Source of the DNA: JAWLCG01 sp041687295
GTDB taxonomy: Bacteria > Planctomycetota > Phycisphaerae > SM23-33 > FEN-1343
Assembly: GCA_041687295.1 (NCBI GenBank)
Contig: JAWLCG010000049.1
Coordinates: 1 to 19,297 of the forward strand
DNA: 19,297 nt
Reading direction: 5' to 3'
The notes below the pieces were generated by a model, which saw only the letters and a program-made list of their open reading frames with translations, ran no database searches and was not told the origin of the DNA. Positions 7,493 to 14,153 of this stretch are shown piece by piece; the first letter of the stretch is position 1, and each line of letters starts with the position of its first letter. A program made the position numbers and the translations under genes.

Positions 7493-7927
7493 CTGCCGGC
7501 CACCAGGAACGACTCGGCCGACGTCAGCGTCCTGGAGTGCGCCAGCCGTGACCTGGGTCCCGTCACCGCCGGCTGGCACGAGAACTTCGCCTTCGGCACG
7601 CTCCAACTCGGCGGCGTGCAGAGCGGTTGGGTCTCGCTGGGCGACGTCTGGCCCAACCTGCCCGGCACCGACGCCGTCTACACCGATTGGCTGGTGCTCA
7701 ACGCCGGGGCGAAGATCGACCTCAACGGCCACGCCCTCTACTACCGCAATGGCGGGGCGCCTAAGCGGCTCTACCACGGCGACGCGAACCTCAACGGGCA
7801 GGTCGACGACGCGGACCTGAACCTTCTGCTGAGCCACTGGGGCGACGGCACGGCCGCGCCGGCCGTGCCTGAGCCGACGGTCCTGGTGCTGCTGGCGGCG
7901 GGATTGCTGGCGTTCCGGCGGCGGTAG
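7490..7927 (+). pseudogene. C-terminal remnant of a dockerin/PEP-CTERM surface protein
   Basis: A 145-codon fragment with no start codon or ribosome binding site of its own. It begins near NDSADVSVLECASRDLGPV, followed by AGWHENFAFGTLQLGG and WLVLNAGAKIDLNGHALYY, patterns common in the last segment of planctomycete beta-helical surface proteins. Next is a dockerin-like calcium-binding loop, GDANLNGQVDDADLNLLLSHW, and then VPEPTVLVLLAAGLLAFRRR, a PEP-CTERM sorting signal: VPEP, a membrane segment and a basic end. The intact protein would have been exported and processed by an exosortase-type system. Its 5' part has been replaced by the IS110 remnant at about 7490-7505, so insertion followed by deletion is the likely history. 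Confidence 0.85.
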
Positions 7928-7932
7928 GGCGG

Positions 7933-7961
7933 TTGCGGACCGACAGGGCGAGGGGTAGACT
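7933..7961 (+). promoter_or_regulatory. sigma70-like promoter of the GH78-like gene
   Basis: TTGCGG (7933-7938), 17 bp, TAGACT (7956-7961), starting six bases after the stop of the PEP-CTERM remnant. The predicted leader is about 30 bases and contains the strong ribosome binding site GGAGGA (7985-7990). Confidence 0.5.
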
Positions 7962-7997
7962 CCGGCTGCGCGCCTGATGCGCGCGGAGGAGCGAACT

Positions 7998-9809
7998 ATG
8001 CCGTACCTGCATCCCGAGAGCCTCAGCCCCGACCCGCTCTACGGCCAGGACGCTCCGGCCGTGGGCGAGCGCCAGGTCGAGGCGGTGGTCTACCCCTTCG
8101 CCCTGGTCCGCGCCGAGGCGGCGGCCGGGCCGTGGCGCCAGTGGCGGCGCCGGCTGGACATCCACGCCGACCCCGGGCCGGTCGAGCTGACGGCCCGGCG
8201 GGATCGGCCCATCGAACTGCTGATCGACTTCGGCACCGAGCTGGACGGCGCGGTCGAGCTGGCCCTGCGCGTCGAGGGGCCCGGCACGGTGGTGATCGGC
8301 TTCGGCGAGAGCGTGCCCGAGGCCGCCGGCCTGGGCCTGCCCTCCACCTGTCACGAGCAGCGGCCCGCCCAGGAGCACTGGCGGATCGAATCGGCCGGCC
8401 TGGCCGAGACCCGCCTGGCCCCGCGGGGCTTCCGCTACCTCCGCCTGGTGCTGCCCGACCACGCCCGCGCCGAGCTGGTCCGCCTCCGCGTCCGCGCGGA
8501 GCTGACCTTCCGCCAGCGCCTCGGCGACCTGCGCTGCAGCGACCGCCGCTTCCAGCGGATCTGGCAGAGTTCGGTCTACACCGCCCGCGTCTGCAGCCGA
8601 CCCGACACGATCTGGGACGGCCCCAAGCGCGACCGGGTGGGCTGGTACGGCGACGCCTACGTCTGCCAGCTGGCCAACGACGCGGTCTGGCTCGACCCGG
8701 TGCCCGCCGAGCGGATGCTGCTGGAGTTCCCCACGCGCGAGTTCGCCAACGCGATCCCCCTGTGGTCATTCGCCGGCATCAGCCTGCTGCGCCACCTGGT
8801 GCTCACCCACGGCGCCGATCGGCCCGCCTGGGCAGAGATCTACCCCCGCATCCGCGAGTTCCTGCGGTGGGTTCGCCAGGGGCAGACGGATGACCTGGGG
8901 CTGCTCATCCGCCGCGATGACGTGCAGTACTTCTTCGGCATCGGGTTTCTGGACTGGTCGCCCCAGCCGCTGGGCGGGCGGTTCGAGGAGCTCAGCTGGC
9001 TGCAGGCGACCTGGGCCGAGGCGCTGCAGGACGCCGCCGACGTCGCCCGCTGGCTGGGCCATGCCGACGACGCCGCCGACTGGGCCGACCACGCCGCCCG
9101 CCTGCGCCCGCTGATCCGCCGGCGCTTCTGGCAGGAGGGGGCGGGCTTCGCCCACACGCTCAACCAGGCCTCGACCGACCCCTGGCGCCACCCCACCCAG
9201 CCAGGGGTGCACCATCGGCTCAGCTACCTCGAGAACGTCCGGCTCGGCCCCAGCGGGCCCAGCCGGGTGAGTAACGCCCGCGTGGTCCTGGCCGGCGCCG
9301 CCGACGAGGCCCAGCGGCGGACCGTGCGGGAGCAGGTCTTCGACTCCGACCTGCCCGGCACGATCACGTCGCACTTCGTCTACTTCGAGCAGGCCGCCCG
9401 GGCCCAGTGCGGCGATGCGACCGGGGCGATCCGCCACGTGCGCGACTACTTCGGGGCGATGCTCATCGAGAACGACTCGGCCACCGTCTGGGAGAGCTTC
9501 GAGCCCGGCGTCCAGGGCTTCGCCAAGTACGGCCTGCACGGCTGGCCCAAGAGTCTCTGCCACGGCTGGGGGGCCGGGGCCGTGCCGCTCGCCCAGCGCT
9601 ACCTGCTGGGCGTCGAGGCCGTCGAGCCCGGCTTCGCTCGCGTGAGCCTTCGGCCAACGGCGTGTCCGACGTGGCGCTTCACCGCCACCGTCCCCACGCC
9701 GCACGGGCCCATCATGGCCCAGCGCGACACCGCCCGGGGCCCCGTGCGCTACCGCCTGCCCGACGGCGTCGAGCCCGCCGAGGTCGGCGACGGGGCGGTC
9801 GTTCAGTAG
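7998..9809 (+). CDS. GH78-like six-hairpin glycosidase (alpha-L-rhamnosidase-related)
   Basis: A 603-residue protein resembling alpha-L-rhamnosidases of the six-hairpin type (GH78, PF17389). Residues about 30-170 form a beta-sandwich; the (alpha/alpha)6 barrel begins near 180 (DLRCSDRRFQRIWQSSVYT). The catalytic-site motif DGPKRDRVGWYGD is at residues 207-219 and the second acidic motif is ATVWESFEPG, with Glu499 in the position of the general base. GH78 enzymes usually have Glu as general acid in this first motif; here the corresponding position is Asp (RDR), as in a divergent subgroup, so the substrate may not be alpha-L-rhamnoside. The ATG at 7998 is fixed by GGAGGA seven bases upstream. 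No signal peptide: probably cytoplasmic, acting on imported oligosaccharides. It is followed by a large inverted repeat and then by the beta-galactosidase gene, which has its own promoter. Confidence 0.88.
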   Translation: MPYLHPESLSPDPLYGQDAPAVGERQVEAVVYPFALVRAEAAAGPWRQWRRRLDIHADPGPVELTARRDRPIELLIDFGTELDGAVELALRVEGPGTVVIGFGESVPEAAGLGLPSTCHEQRPAQEHWRIESAGLAETRLAPRGFRYLRLVLPDHARAELVRLRVRAELTFRQRLGDLRCSDRRFQRIWQSSVYTARVCSRPDTIWDGPKRDRVGWYGDAYVCQLANDAVWLDPVPAERMLLEFPTREFANAIPLWSFAGISLLRHLVLTHGADRPAWAEIYPRIREFLRWVRQGQTDDLGLLIRRDDVQYFFGIGFLDWSPQPLGGRFEELSWLQATWAEALQDAADVARWLGHADDAADWADHAARLRPLIRRRFWQEGAGFAHTLNQASTDPWRHPTQPGVHHRLSYLENVRLGPSGPSRVSNARVVLAGAADEAQRRTVREQVFDSDLPGTITSHFVYFEQAARAQCGDATGAIRHVRDYFGAMLIENDSATVWESFEPGVQGFAKYGLHGWPKSLCHGWGAGAVPLAQRYLLGVEAVEPGFARVSLRPTACPTWRFTATVPTPHGPIMAQRDTARGPVRYRLPDGVEPAEVGDGAVVQ

Positions 9810-9830
9810 TGTCCGGCCCGTGCCGAGTCC

Positions 9831-9930
9831 GCCTGGGCCGTATGGAGTGCGGCGAGGAACTCGCCGCTTTGGCTCGCGGCCGGACCAGCCAGAGCGGCGA
9901 CTCTGTCGCCGCACTCCATACGGCCCAGGC
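9831..9930. repeat. 100-bp inverted repeat made of two opposed GCGGCG hairpin modules (copies D1 and D2)
   Basis: Positions 9831-9855 and 9906-9930 are perfect 25-bp inverted repeats. Each arm carries a GCGGCG...CGCCGC hairpin (stems GCGGCGA/TCGCCGC and GCGGCGAC/GTCGCCGC), so the element can fold either as two small hairpins or as one long cruciform. It starts 21 bp after the stop of the GH78-like gene and ends 35 bp before the beta-galactosidase promoter. Confidence 0.9.
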
Positions 9931-9964
9931 ATGCCGCCGAACACTGATCCCGTCACCTCGGCGA

Positions 9965-9993
9965 TTGCAGGCCTTGACCGGCTGGAGTATCCT
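9965..9993 (+). promoter_or_regulatory. sigma70-like promoter of the beta-galactosidase gene
   Basis: TTGCAG (9965-9970), 17 bp, TATCCT (9988-9993). The predicted leader is about 75 bases. A second -35-like TTGACC lies inside the spacer and could blur the exact assignment. Confidence 0.5.
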
Positions 9994-10076
9994 GCCACAC
10001 TTCCAGTGCCCGCCGGGTGGGGCGGGCCGATCGACCGAGCACCGGGGCCCCGCGCCCTGCCGATAAGGAGTTGGCC

Positions 10077-13000
10077 ATGCACGACTGGGAGAATCCGCGG
10101 ATCCTGCACCACAACCGCCTGCCCGCGCGGTCGTACACCTTCGCCTACCCCGACGTCGAGTCGGCCCGGGGCCTCGACCGGGGGCGTTCGCCGTGGTTTC
10201 GGCTGCTCAATGGGGTGTGGAAGTTCCACTACGCCCCCACGCCGGCCGAGGCGCCCGAGGACTTCTACGACGCCAGCTGCGACAGCTCCGACTGGGACGA
10301 TCTGCCGGTGCCCTCGATGTGGCAGATGCACGGCTACGGTCGGCCGCACTACACCAACGTGCAGTACCCCTTCCCCGTCGACCCGCCGCGCGTGCCCACC
10401 GAGAACCCCACCGGCTCCTACCGGCGCGAGTTCACCGTGCCCGAGGAGTGGGCCGGCCGGCGGATCCTGCTGCGGTTCGAGGGGGTGGACTCGGCCTTTG
10501 AGGTCTACGTCAACGGGCGGTTCGTCGGCTTCAGCAAGGGCAGCCGCACGCCAGCCGAATTCGACCTCACCGGCTGTGCCGTGCCGGGCCGCAACGTCAT
10601 CGCCGTCCGCGTCTACCAGTGGTCCGACGGGACCTACATGGAAGACCAGGACATGTGGTGGCTGAGCGGCATCTTCCGCGACGTCTACCTGCAGGCCGTG
10701 CCGACCACGCACCTGTGGGACGTGGGCGTGCGGACCGAGTTGGACGACTCGCTGACAAAGGGCACGCTGGCCGTTACCGCCGCCGTCGACAACACCGCCG
10801 CCCAGGCCGTCAAAGGCGCCACCCTCGAGGCCCGGCTGCTTGGGCCCGACGGCACCGAGGCCGCTGCCGGCACCGCCGCGGTCGCCGTGGACGCCAACGC
10901 CCAGGCGAGCGTCGCCCTGGATCTGCCCGTCGAGGCCCCCGCCCTGTGGTCGGCCGAGACGCCCACGCTCTACACGCTGCTGTTGACGCTCAGGGATGCC
11001 GGCGGCGAGGTGCTCGAAGTGGTGCCCGTCCGCGTGGGCTTCCGCCAGGTCCGCATCGACGGGGACCGGTTCCTCGTCAATGGTCAAGCCATCAAGGTCA
11101 AGGGCGTCAACCGCCACGAGTTCCACCCCGAGCTTGGCCGGGCGCTGACGCTGGATGTGATGATGGACGACCTGCTGCTGATGAAGCGGCACAACATCAA
11201 CGCCATCCGCACCAGCCACTACCCCGACGACCCGCGCTTCTACGACCTGTGCGACGAGCTGGGCTTCTACCTCATCGACGAGTGCGACCTGGAGACGCAC
11301 GGCTTCGGCATGAGCGGCTGGCGGAACAACCCCACCGAGGACCCCGCCTGGCGCGACGCCTGCGTCGACCGCATGGTCCGCATGGTGCAGCGCGACCGCA
11401 ACCACCCCTGCGTCGTCATGTGGTCGCTGGGCAACGAGGCCCACTTCGGCGAGAACCACAAGGCCATGGCCGCCGCCGCCCGCGCGCTCGACACCCGCCC
11501 GATCCACTACGAGGGCGACTACCACCTCCAGACCGCCGACGTGTTCAGCCTGATGTACCCCCACTACGAGTACGTCGCCAAGATCGGCCAGAAGCGCGAG
11601 CAGGAGGTCAAGGACGAGCGCAAGTTCACCGGCGAGGGCTACACCACCCGCCCGTTCGTCCTGTGCGAGTACGCCCACGCGATGGGCAACGGCCCCGGCG
11701 GGTTCCAGGAGTACTGGGACACGATCTACGCCCACGACAACCTGATGGGCGGGTTCGTCTGGGAGTGGATCGACCACGGCATCCCGCTGTGCACCGCCGA
11801 GGGCATCTGCTTCGGCTACGGCGGCGACTTCGGCGACGAGCCCCACGACGGCAACTTCATCTGCGACGGGCTGGTCTTCCCCGACCGCACGCCGTCGCCC
11901 GGGCTCATCGAGTACAAGAAGGTCATTGAGCCGGTCATCGTCGAGGTCATCGACGCCAAGGCCGGCAAGTTCCGCGTGACCAACCGGTACGACTTCATCG
12001 GCCTGGACCACCTGCAGCTGAGCTGGAGCGTCACCGAAGACGGGCGGGTCATCGTGTCGGGCTCGGCGGCGACGCCCGAGGTGCCCCCGCGGGAAAGCCG
12101 CGAGGTAACCCTCGACTTCGCCCGCCCGGCCCAGCCGCTGCCAGGTGCGCAGTACGTGCTGACGCTGTCGTTCACGCTGGCGGCCGATGCGGCCTGGGCA
12201 CCGCGGGGGCACGAGGTGGCCTGGGCGCAGTGCGAGCTGCCCGTCGAGGCGGACGAGCTGCCCCGGCTGGCCGTCGCGTCGATGCCGTCGATGCGGGTGG
12301 AGGAGGGCGAACTGGCCGTGCGGGTCCGCGGGGCCGACTTCGAGCTCACCTTCGACCGCGTGCGGGGTCGGCTGGTCTCCTGGCGCAGCCAGGGCCAGGA
12401 GCTGCTGTCGGCCGGGCCGCTGCTGAACCTCTGGCGGGCAACGACCGACAACGACCGCGGCTGGGTCGGCCCGGCCAAGAAGTGGCGCGAGGCCCGCCTC
12501 GACGCCCTGCAGCACCGCTGCGACGGCGTGGAAGTCCATGAGCTGGGCCGTCGGGCCGTCCGCGTCGTCTGCCGCAGCCGCGTCGCTCCGCCCGTCAGCG
12601 ACCGTGGCCTGGCGTGCGAGTACACCTACACGCTCTACGGCTCGGGCGACGTGCTGCTGGAGCTGCACGGGACCCCCCAGGGCGAGTGGCCCGAGACGCT
12701 GCCGCGCATCGGCCTGCAGCTGGCCGTGCCGGCCGGCTTCGACCGCTTCAGCTGGCTGGGTCGCGGGCCCGGCGAGAGCTACGTCGACACCCACCAGGCC
12801 CAGCGGCTGGGGCGGTTCGAGGCCGACCTCGACGCGCTCTACACGCCCTACGTCTTCCCGCAGGAGAACGGCAACCGCTCGGACGTGCGGTGGGTCGCCT
12901 GGACCGACCGCCGCGGCCAGGGCCTGCTGGCGGCCGGCTGCCCAAGCCTCAACTTCAGCGCCCACCGCTTCACGACGATGGACCTGGAGAAGGCCCGGCA

Positions 13001-13208
13001 CACCTGCGAGCTGACGCCGCGGGAGTTCGTTACCGTCAACCTGGACTACGCCCAGAACGGCATCGGCTCGGGCAGCTGCGGGCCCAACGCCTGGCAGCAG
13101 TACCTGCTCAAGAGCGAGGAGTTCCGCTTCGCCGTCCGCCTGCGCCCCTTCAGCCGGGCCGCCATCGACCCGGCCGACCTGGCCCGGCAGACACTGGAGA
13201 CACTGTAG
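10077..13208 (+). CDS. beta-galactosidase, glycoside hydrolase family 2 (LacZ type)
   Basis: A 1043-residue protein close in length to E. coli LacZ (1023). The order is the LacZ one: sugar-binding jelly roll (about 40-210, NPTGSYRREFTVPEEW, RDVYLQ), immunoglobulin-like domain (about 215-325), TIM barrel (about 326-620), a beta-sandwich, then the Bgal small chain (about 745-1025, LWRATTDNDRGW, GRGPGESYVDTHQA). Catalytic residues are visible: acid/base Glu454 in MWSLGNEAHFG and nucleophile Glu531 in LCEYAHAMGN, with HYPDDPRFYDLCDELG and FVWEWIDHG. It should hydrolyse terminal beta-D-galactosides. The ATG at 10077 has AAGGAG six bases upstream; the earlier in-frame ATG at 10017 adds 20 unrelated residues. 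No signal peptide, so cytoplasmic. It lies between two repeat blocks and is probably transcribed alone. Related GH2 enzymes can have other specificities, so natural substrate is open. Confidence 0.95.
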   Translation: MHDWENPRILHHNRLPARSYTFAYPDVESARGLDRGRSPWFRLLNGVWKFHYAPTPAEAPEDFYDASCDSSDWDDLPVPSMWQMHGYGRPHYTNVQYPFPVDPPRVPTENPTGSYRREFTVPEEWAGRRILLRFEGVDSAFEVYVNGRFVGFSKGSRTPAEFDLTGCAVPGRNVIAVRVYQWSDGTYMEDQDMWWLSGIFRDVYLQAVPTTHLWDVGVRTELDDSLTKGTLAVTAAVDNTAAQAVKGATLEARLLGPDGTEAAAGTAAVAVDANAQASVALDLPVEAPALWSAETPTLYTLLLTLRDAGGEVLEVVPVRVGFRQVRIDGDRFLVNGQAIKVKGVNRHEFHPELGRALTLDVMMDDLLLMKRHNINAIRTSHYPDDPRFYDLCDELGFYLIDECDLETHGFGMSGWRNNPTEDPAWRDACVDRMVRMVQRDRNHPCVVMWSLGNEAHFGENHKAMAAAARALDTRPIHYEGDYHLQTADVFSLMYPHYEYVAKIGQKREQEVKDERKFTGEGYTTRPFVLCEYAHAMGNGPGGFQEYWDTIYAHDNLMGGFVWEWIDHGIPLCTAEGICFGYGGDFGDEPHDGNFICDGLVFPDRTPSPGLIEYKKVIEPVIVEVIDAKAGKFRVTNRYDFIGLDHLQLSWSVTEDGRVIVSGSAATPEVPPRESREVTLDFARPAQPLPGAQYVLTLSFTLAADAAWAPRGHEVAWAQCELPVEADELPRLAVASMPSMRVEEGELAVRVRGADFELTFDRVRGRLVSWRSQGQELLSAGPLLNLWRATTDNDRGWVGPAKKWREARLDALQHRCDGVEVHELGRRAVRVVCRSRVAPPVSDRGLACEYTYTLYGSGDVLLELHGTPQGEWPETLPRIGLQLAVPAGFDRFSWLGRGPGESYVDTHQAQRLGRFEADLDALYTPYVFPQENGNRSDVRWVAWTDRRGQGLLAAGCPSLNFSAHRFTTMDLEKARHTCELTPREFVTVNLDYAQNGIGSGSCGPNAWQQYLLKSEEFRFAVRLRPFSRAAIDPADLARQTLETL

Positions 13209-13213
13209 TCGCA

Positions 13214-13339
13214 GGCTGGGGCAGAGCGCGGCGCAGCCGCGGCGTCCCACCTTCTCGGCCTGGGCAGGCGATCCGCCAAGGCTCAGGTGGGACGCCGCCC
13301 CTGCGGCGCTCAGCCCCAGCCGGACTGCGTCCGGCCTAC
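13214..13339. repeat. compound inverted repeat downstream of beta-galactosidase
   Basis: Arms 13214-13252 and 13285-13321 are imperfect complements of about 38 bp (GGCTGGGGC... and ...GCCCCAGCC, both containing GCGGCGTCCCACCT or its complement). The right arm runs directly into the CCGGACTGCGTCCGGCCTAC module also found at 637-656. It begins 5 bp after the beta-galactosidase stop codon, so it is well placed to be that transcript's 3' structure. Confidence 0.85.
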
Positions 13340-13361
13340 GCGGCGTGAGCCCGCTGCGCCC

Positions 13362-13390
13362 TCGACAGCGACAGTCCCTGCGCATAGCAT
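13362..13390 (+). promoter_or_regulatory. sigma70-like promoter of the acetyltransferase gene
   Basis: TCGACA (13362-13367), 17 bp, TAGCAT (13385-13390). The predicted start near 13397 leaves about 24 bases of leader, with AGGGGA (13410-13415) as ribosome binding site. Confidence 0.6.
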
Positions 13391-13420
13391 GGAGGGGTAG
13401 CCCAGAAACAGGGGACAGCC

Positions 13421-13960
13421 ATGGACAGCGAACCGATCGAGCTGGTCAAGCCCAGCGCCGCCCTGCGCGAGGCCTACCTGGATTTCGTAGCCGAGTTCCG
13501 CGCGGCCGGCGAGGATGAGATCCCCGGCCGGGGCGCCCCGCTGGGGGCCGACTTCGAGGCCTTCCTGGCCTCGCTGCGCCGCCGGGCGCGGGCCGAGAGC
13601 TGCCCCAACGGCCTGGTGGCGGCCAGCACGTGGTGGCTGGTACAGGGCGGGCGGGTGATCGGCACGTGCAACATCCGCCACGGCCTCAACGAGCTCCTCC
13701 GCGACCACGGCGGGCACATCGGCTACTCGATCCGGCCCAGCGAGCGCCGCAAGGGCTACGGCAGCCGAATGCTCGCCCTGGCCCTGCAGCGTCTGGCCGA
13801 GCTGGGCATCGACCGCGCCCTGGTCACCTGCGACGCGACCAACCTCGGCTCCGCCGTCGTGATCCGCCGCAACGGCGGCCAACTCGACAGCGAAACCGTC
13901 TCGCCCCAGACCAGCCGACTCACCCAACGCTACTGGGTGCCCGTGCCGCCGAAGACCTGA
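13421..13960 (+). CDS. GNAT family N-acetyltransferase (COG3981-like)
   Basis: A 179-residue cytoplasmic protein. The N-terminal segment ELVKPSAALREAYLDFVAEF and AAGEDEIPG resembles the predicted acetyltransferases of COG3981. The acetyl-CoA pyrophosphate-binding motif A is HIGYSIRPSERRKGYGSRML, at about residues 98-117, with the R-x-x-G-x-G core RRKGYG. It is followed by the helix ALALQRLAELGI and the strand ALVTCDATNLGS. It should transfer an acetyl group from acetyl-CoA to an amine; the acceptor is not known. The ATG at 13421 is supported by AGGGGA just upstream. It has its own promoter and lies convergent to the alpha-L-rhamnosidase gene, so a functional tie to the glycosidases is not shown. 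Confidence 0.9.
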   Translation: MDSEPIELVKPSAALREAYLDFVAEFRAAGEDEIPGRGAPLGADFEAFLASLRRRARAESCPNGLVAASTWWLVQGGRVIGTCNIRHGLNELLRDHGGHIGYSIRPSERRKGYGSRMLALALQRLAELGIDRALVTCDATNLGSAVVIRRNGGQLDSETVSPQTSRLTQRYWVPVPPKT

Positions 13961-13988
13961 TACGCGCGAGGACTGCTCCACGCCTTCT

Positions 13989-14032
13989 CCAAGCCCACGG
14001 AATGCTTTCCGTGGGCATCTCGTCCGGGCCGT
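13989..14032. repeat. hairpin module 'CCAAGCCCACG ... TCTCGTCCGGGCCGT' (copy 2), possible terminator
   Basis: GCCCACGGAA (13993-14002) and TTCCGTGGGC (14007-14016) form a perfect 10-bp stem with a 4-base loop, 32 bp after the acetyltransferase stop. The flanks match 3941-3951 and 3984-4007. No T-run follows, so termination is not certain. Confidence 0.7.
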
Positions 14033-14104
14033 TGCACCGAGGACCGACGCGCCATGTCGGCCCTGCCGCGGTCGTGTCTCCACTGAACCCGGGTCCGTCC
14101 ATGC

Positions 14105-14132
14105 GAAGACCCCGGGCATGCCCGGGGCTATA
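14105..14132 (-). terminator. 28-bp repeat with an 18-bp perfect palindrome (copy 1), likely 3' hairpin of the alpha-L-rhamnosidase gene
   Basis: CCCCGGGCATGCCCGGGG (14110-14127) is self-complementary and, read on the minus strand, is followed by TCTTC. It starts 27 bp past the rhamnosidase stop codon. The whole 28-bp unit is identical to 17288-17315, which sits at the same place relative to another minus-strand gene. The lack of a long T-run makes termination an inference. Confidence 0.6.
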
Positions 14133-14153
14133 GGGGAATGCCGGGCCGAGGCC

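Noticed and set aside
7049..7837. A continuous 262-codon minus-strand frame as a single gene
   Set aside because: Codons above about 7492 are the antisense of the PEP-CTERM remnant; only the part from 7492 downward resembles a transposase.
7265..7927. A continuous 220-codon plus-strand frame as a single gene
   Set aside because: The part before about 7490 is antisense to the IS110 remnant; only the C-terminal 145 codons resemble a surface protein.
8766..13385. A 1539-codon open frame on the minus strand
   Set aside because: It lies antisense to the GH78-like and beta-galactosidase genes, its translation is low-complexity (Val/Gly/Ala/Asp/His-rich) with no family motifs, and such frames are common opposite GC-rich genes.
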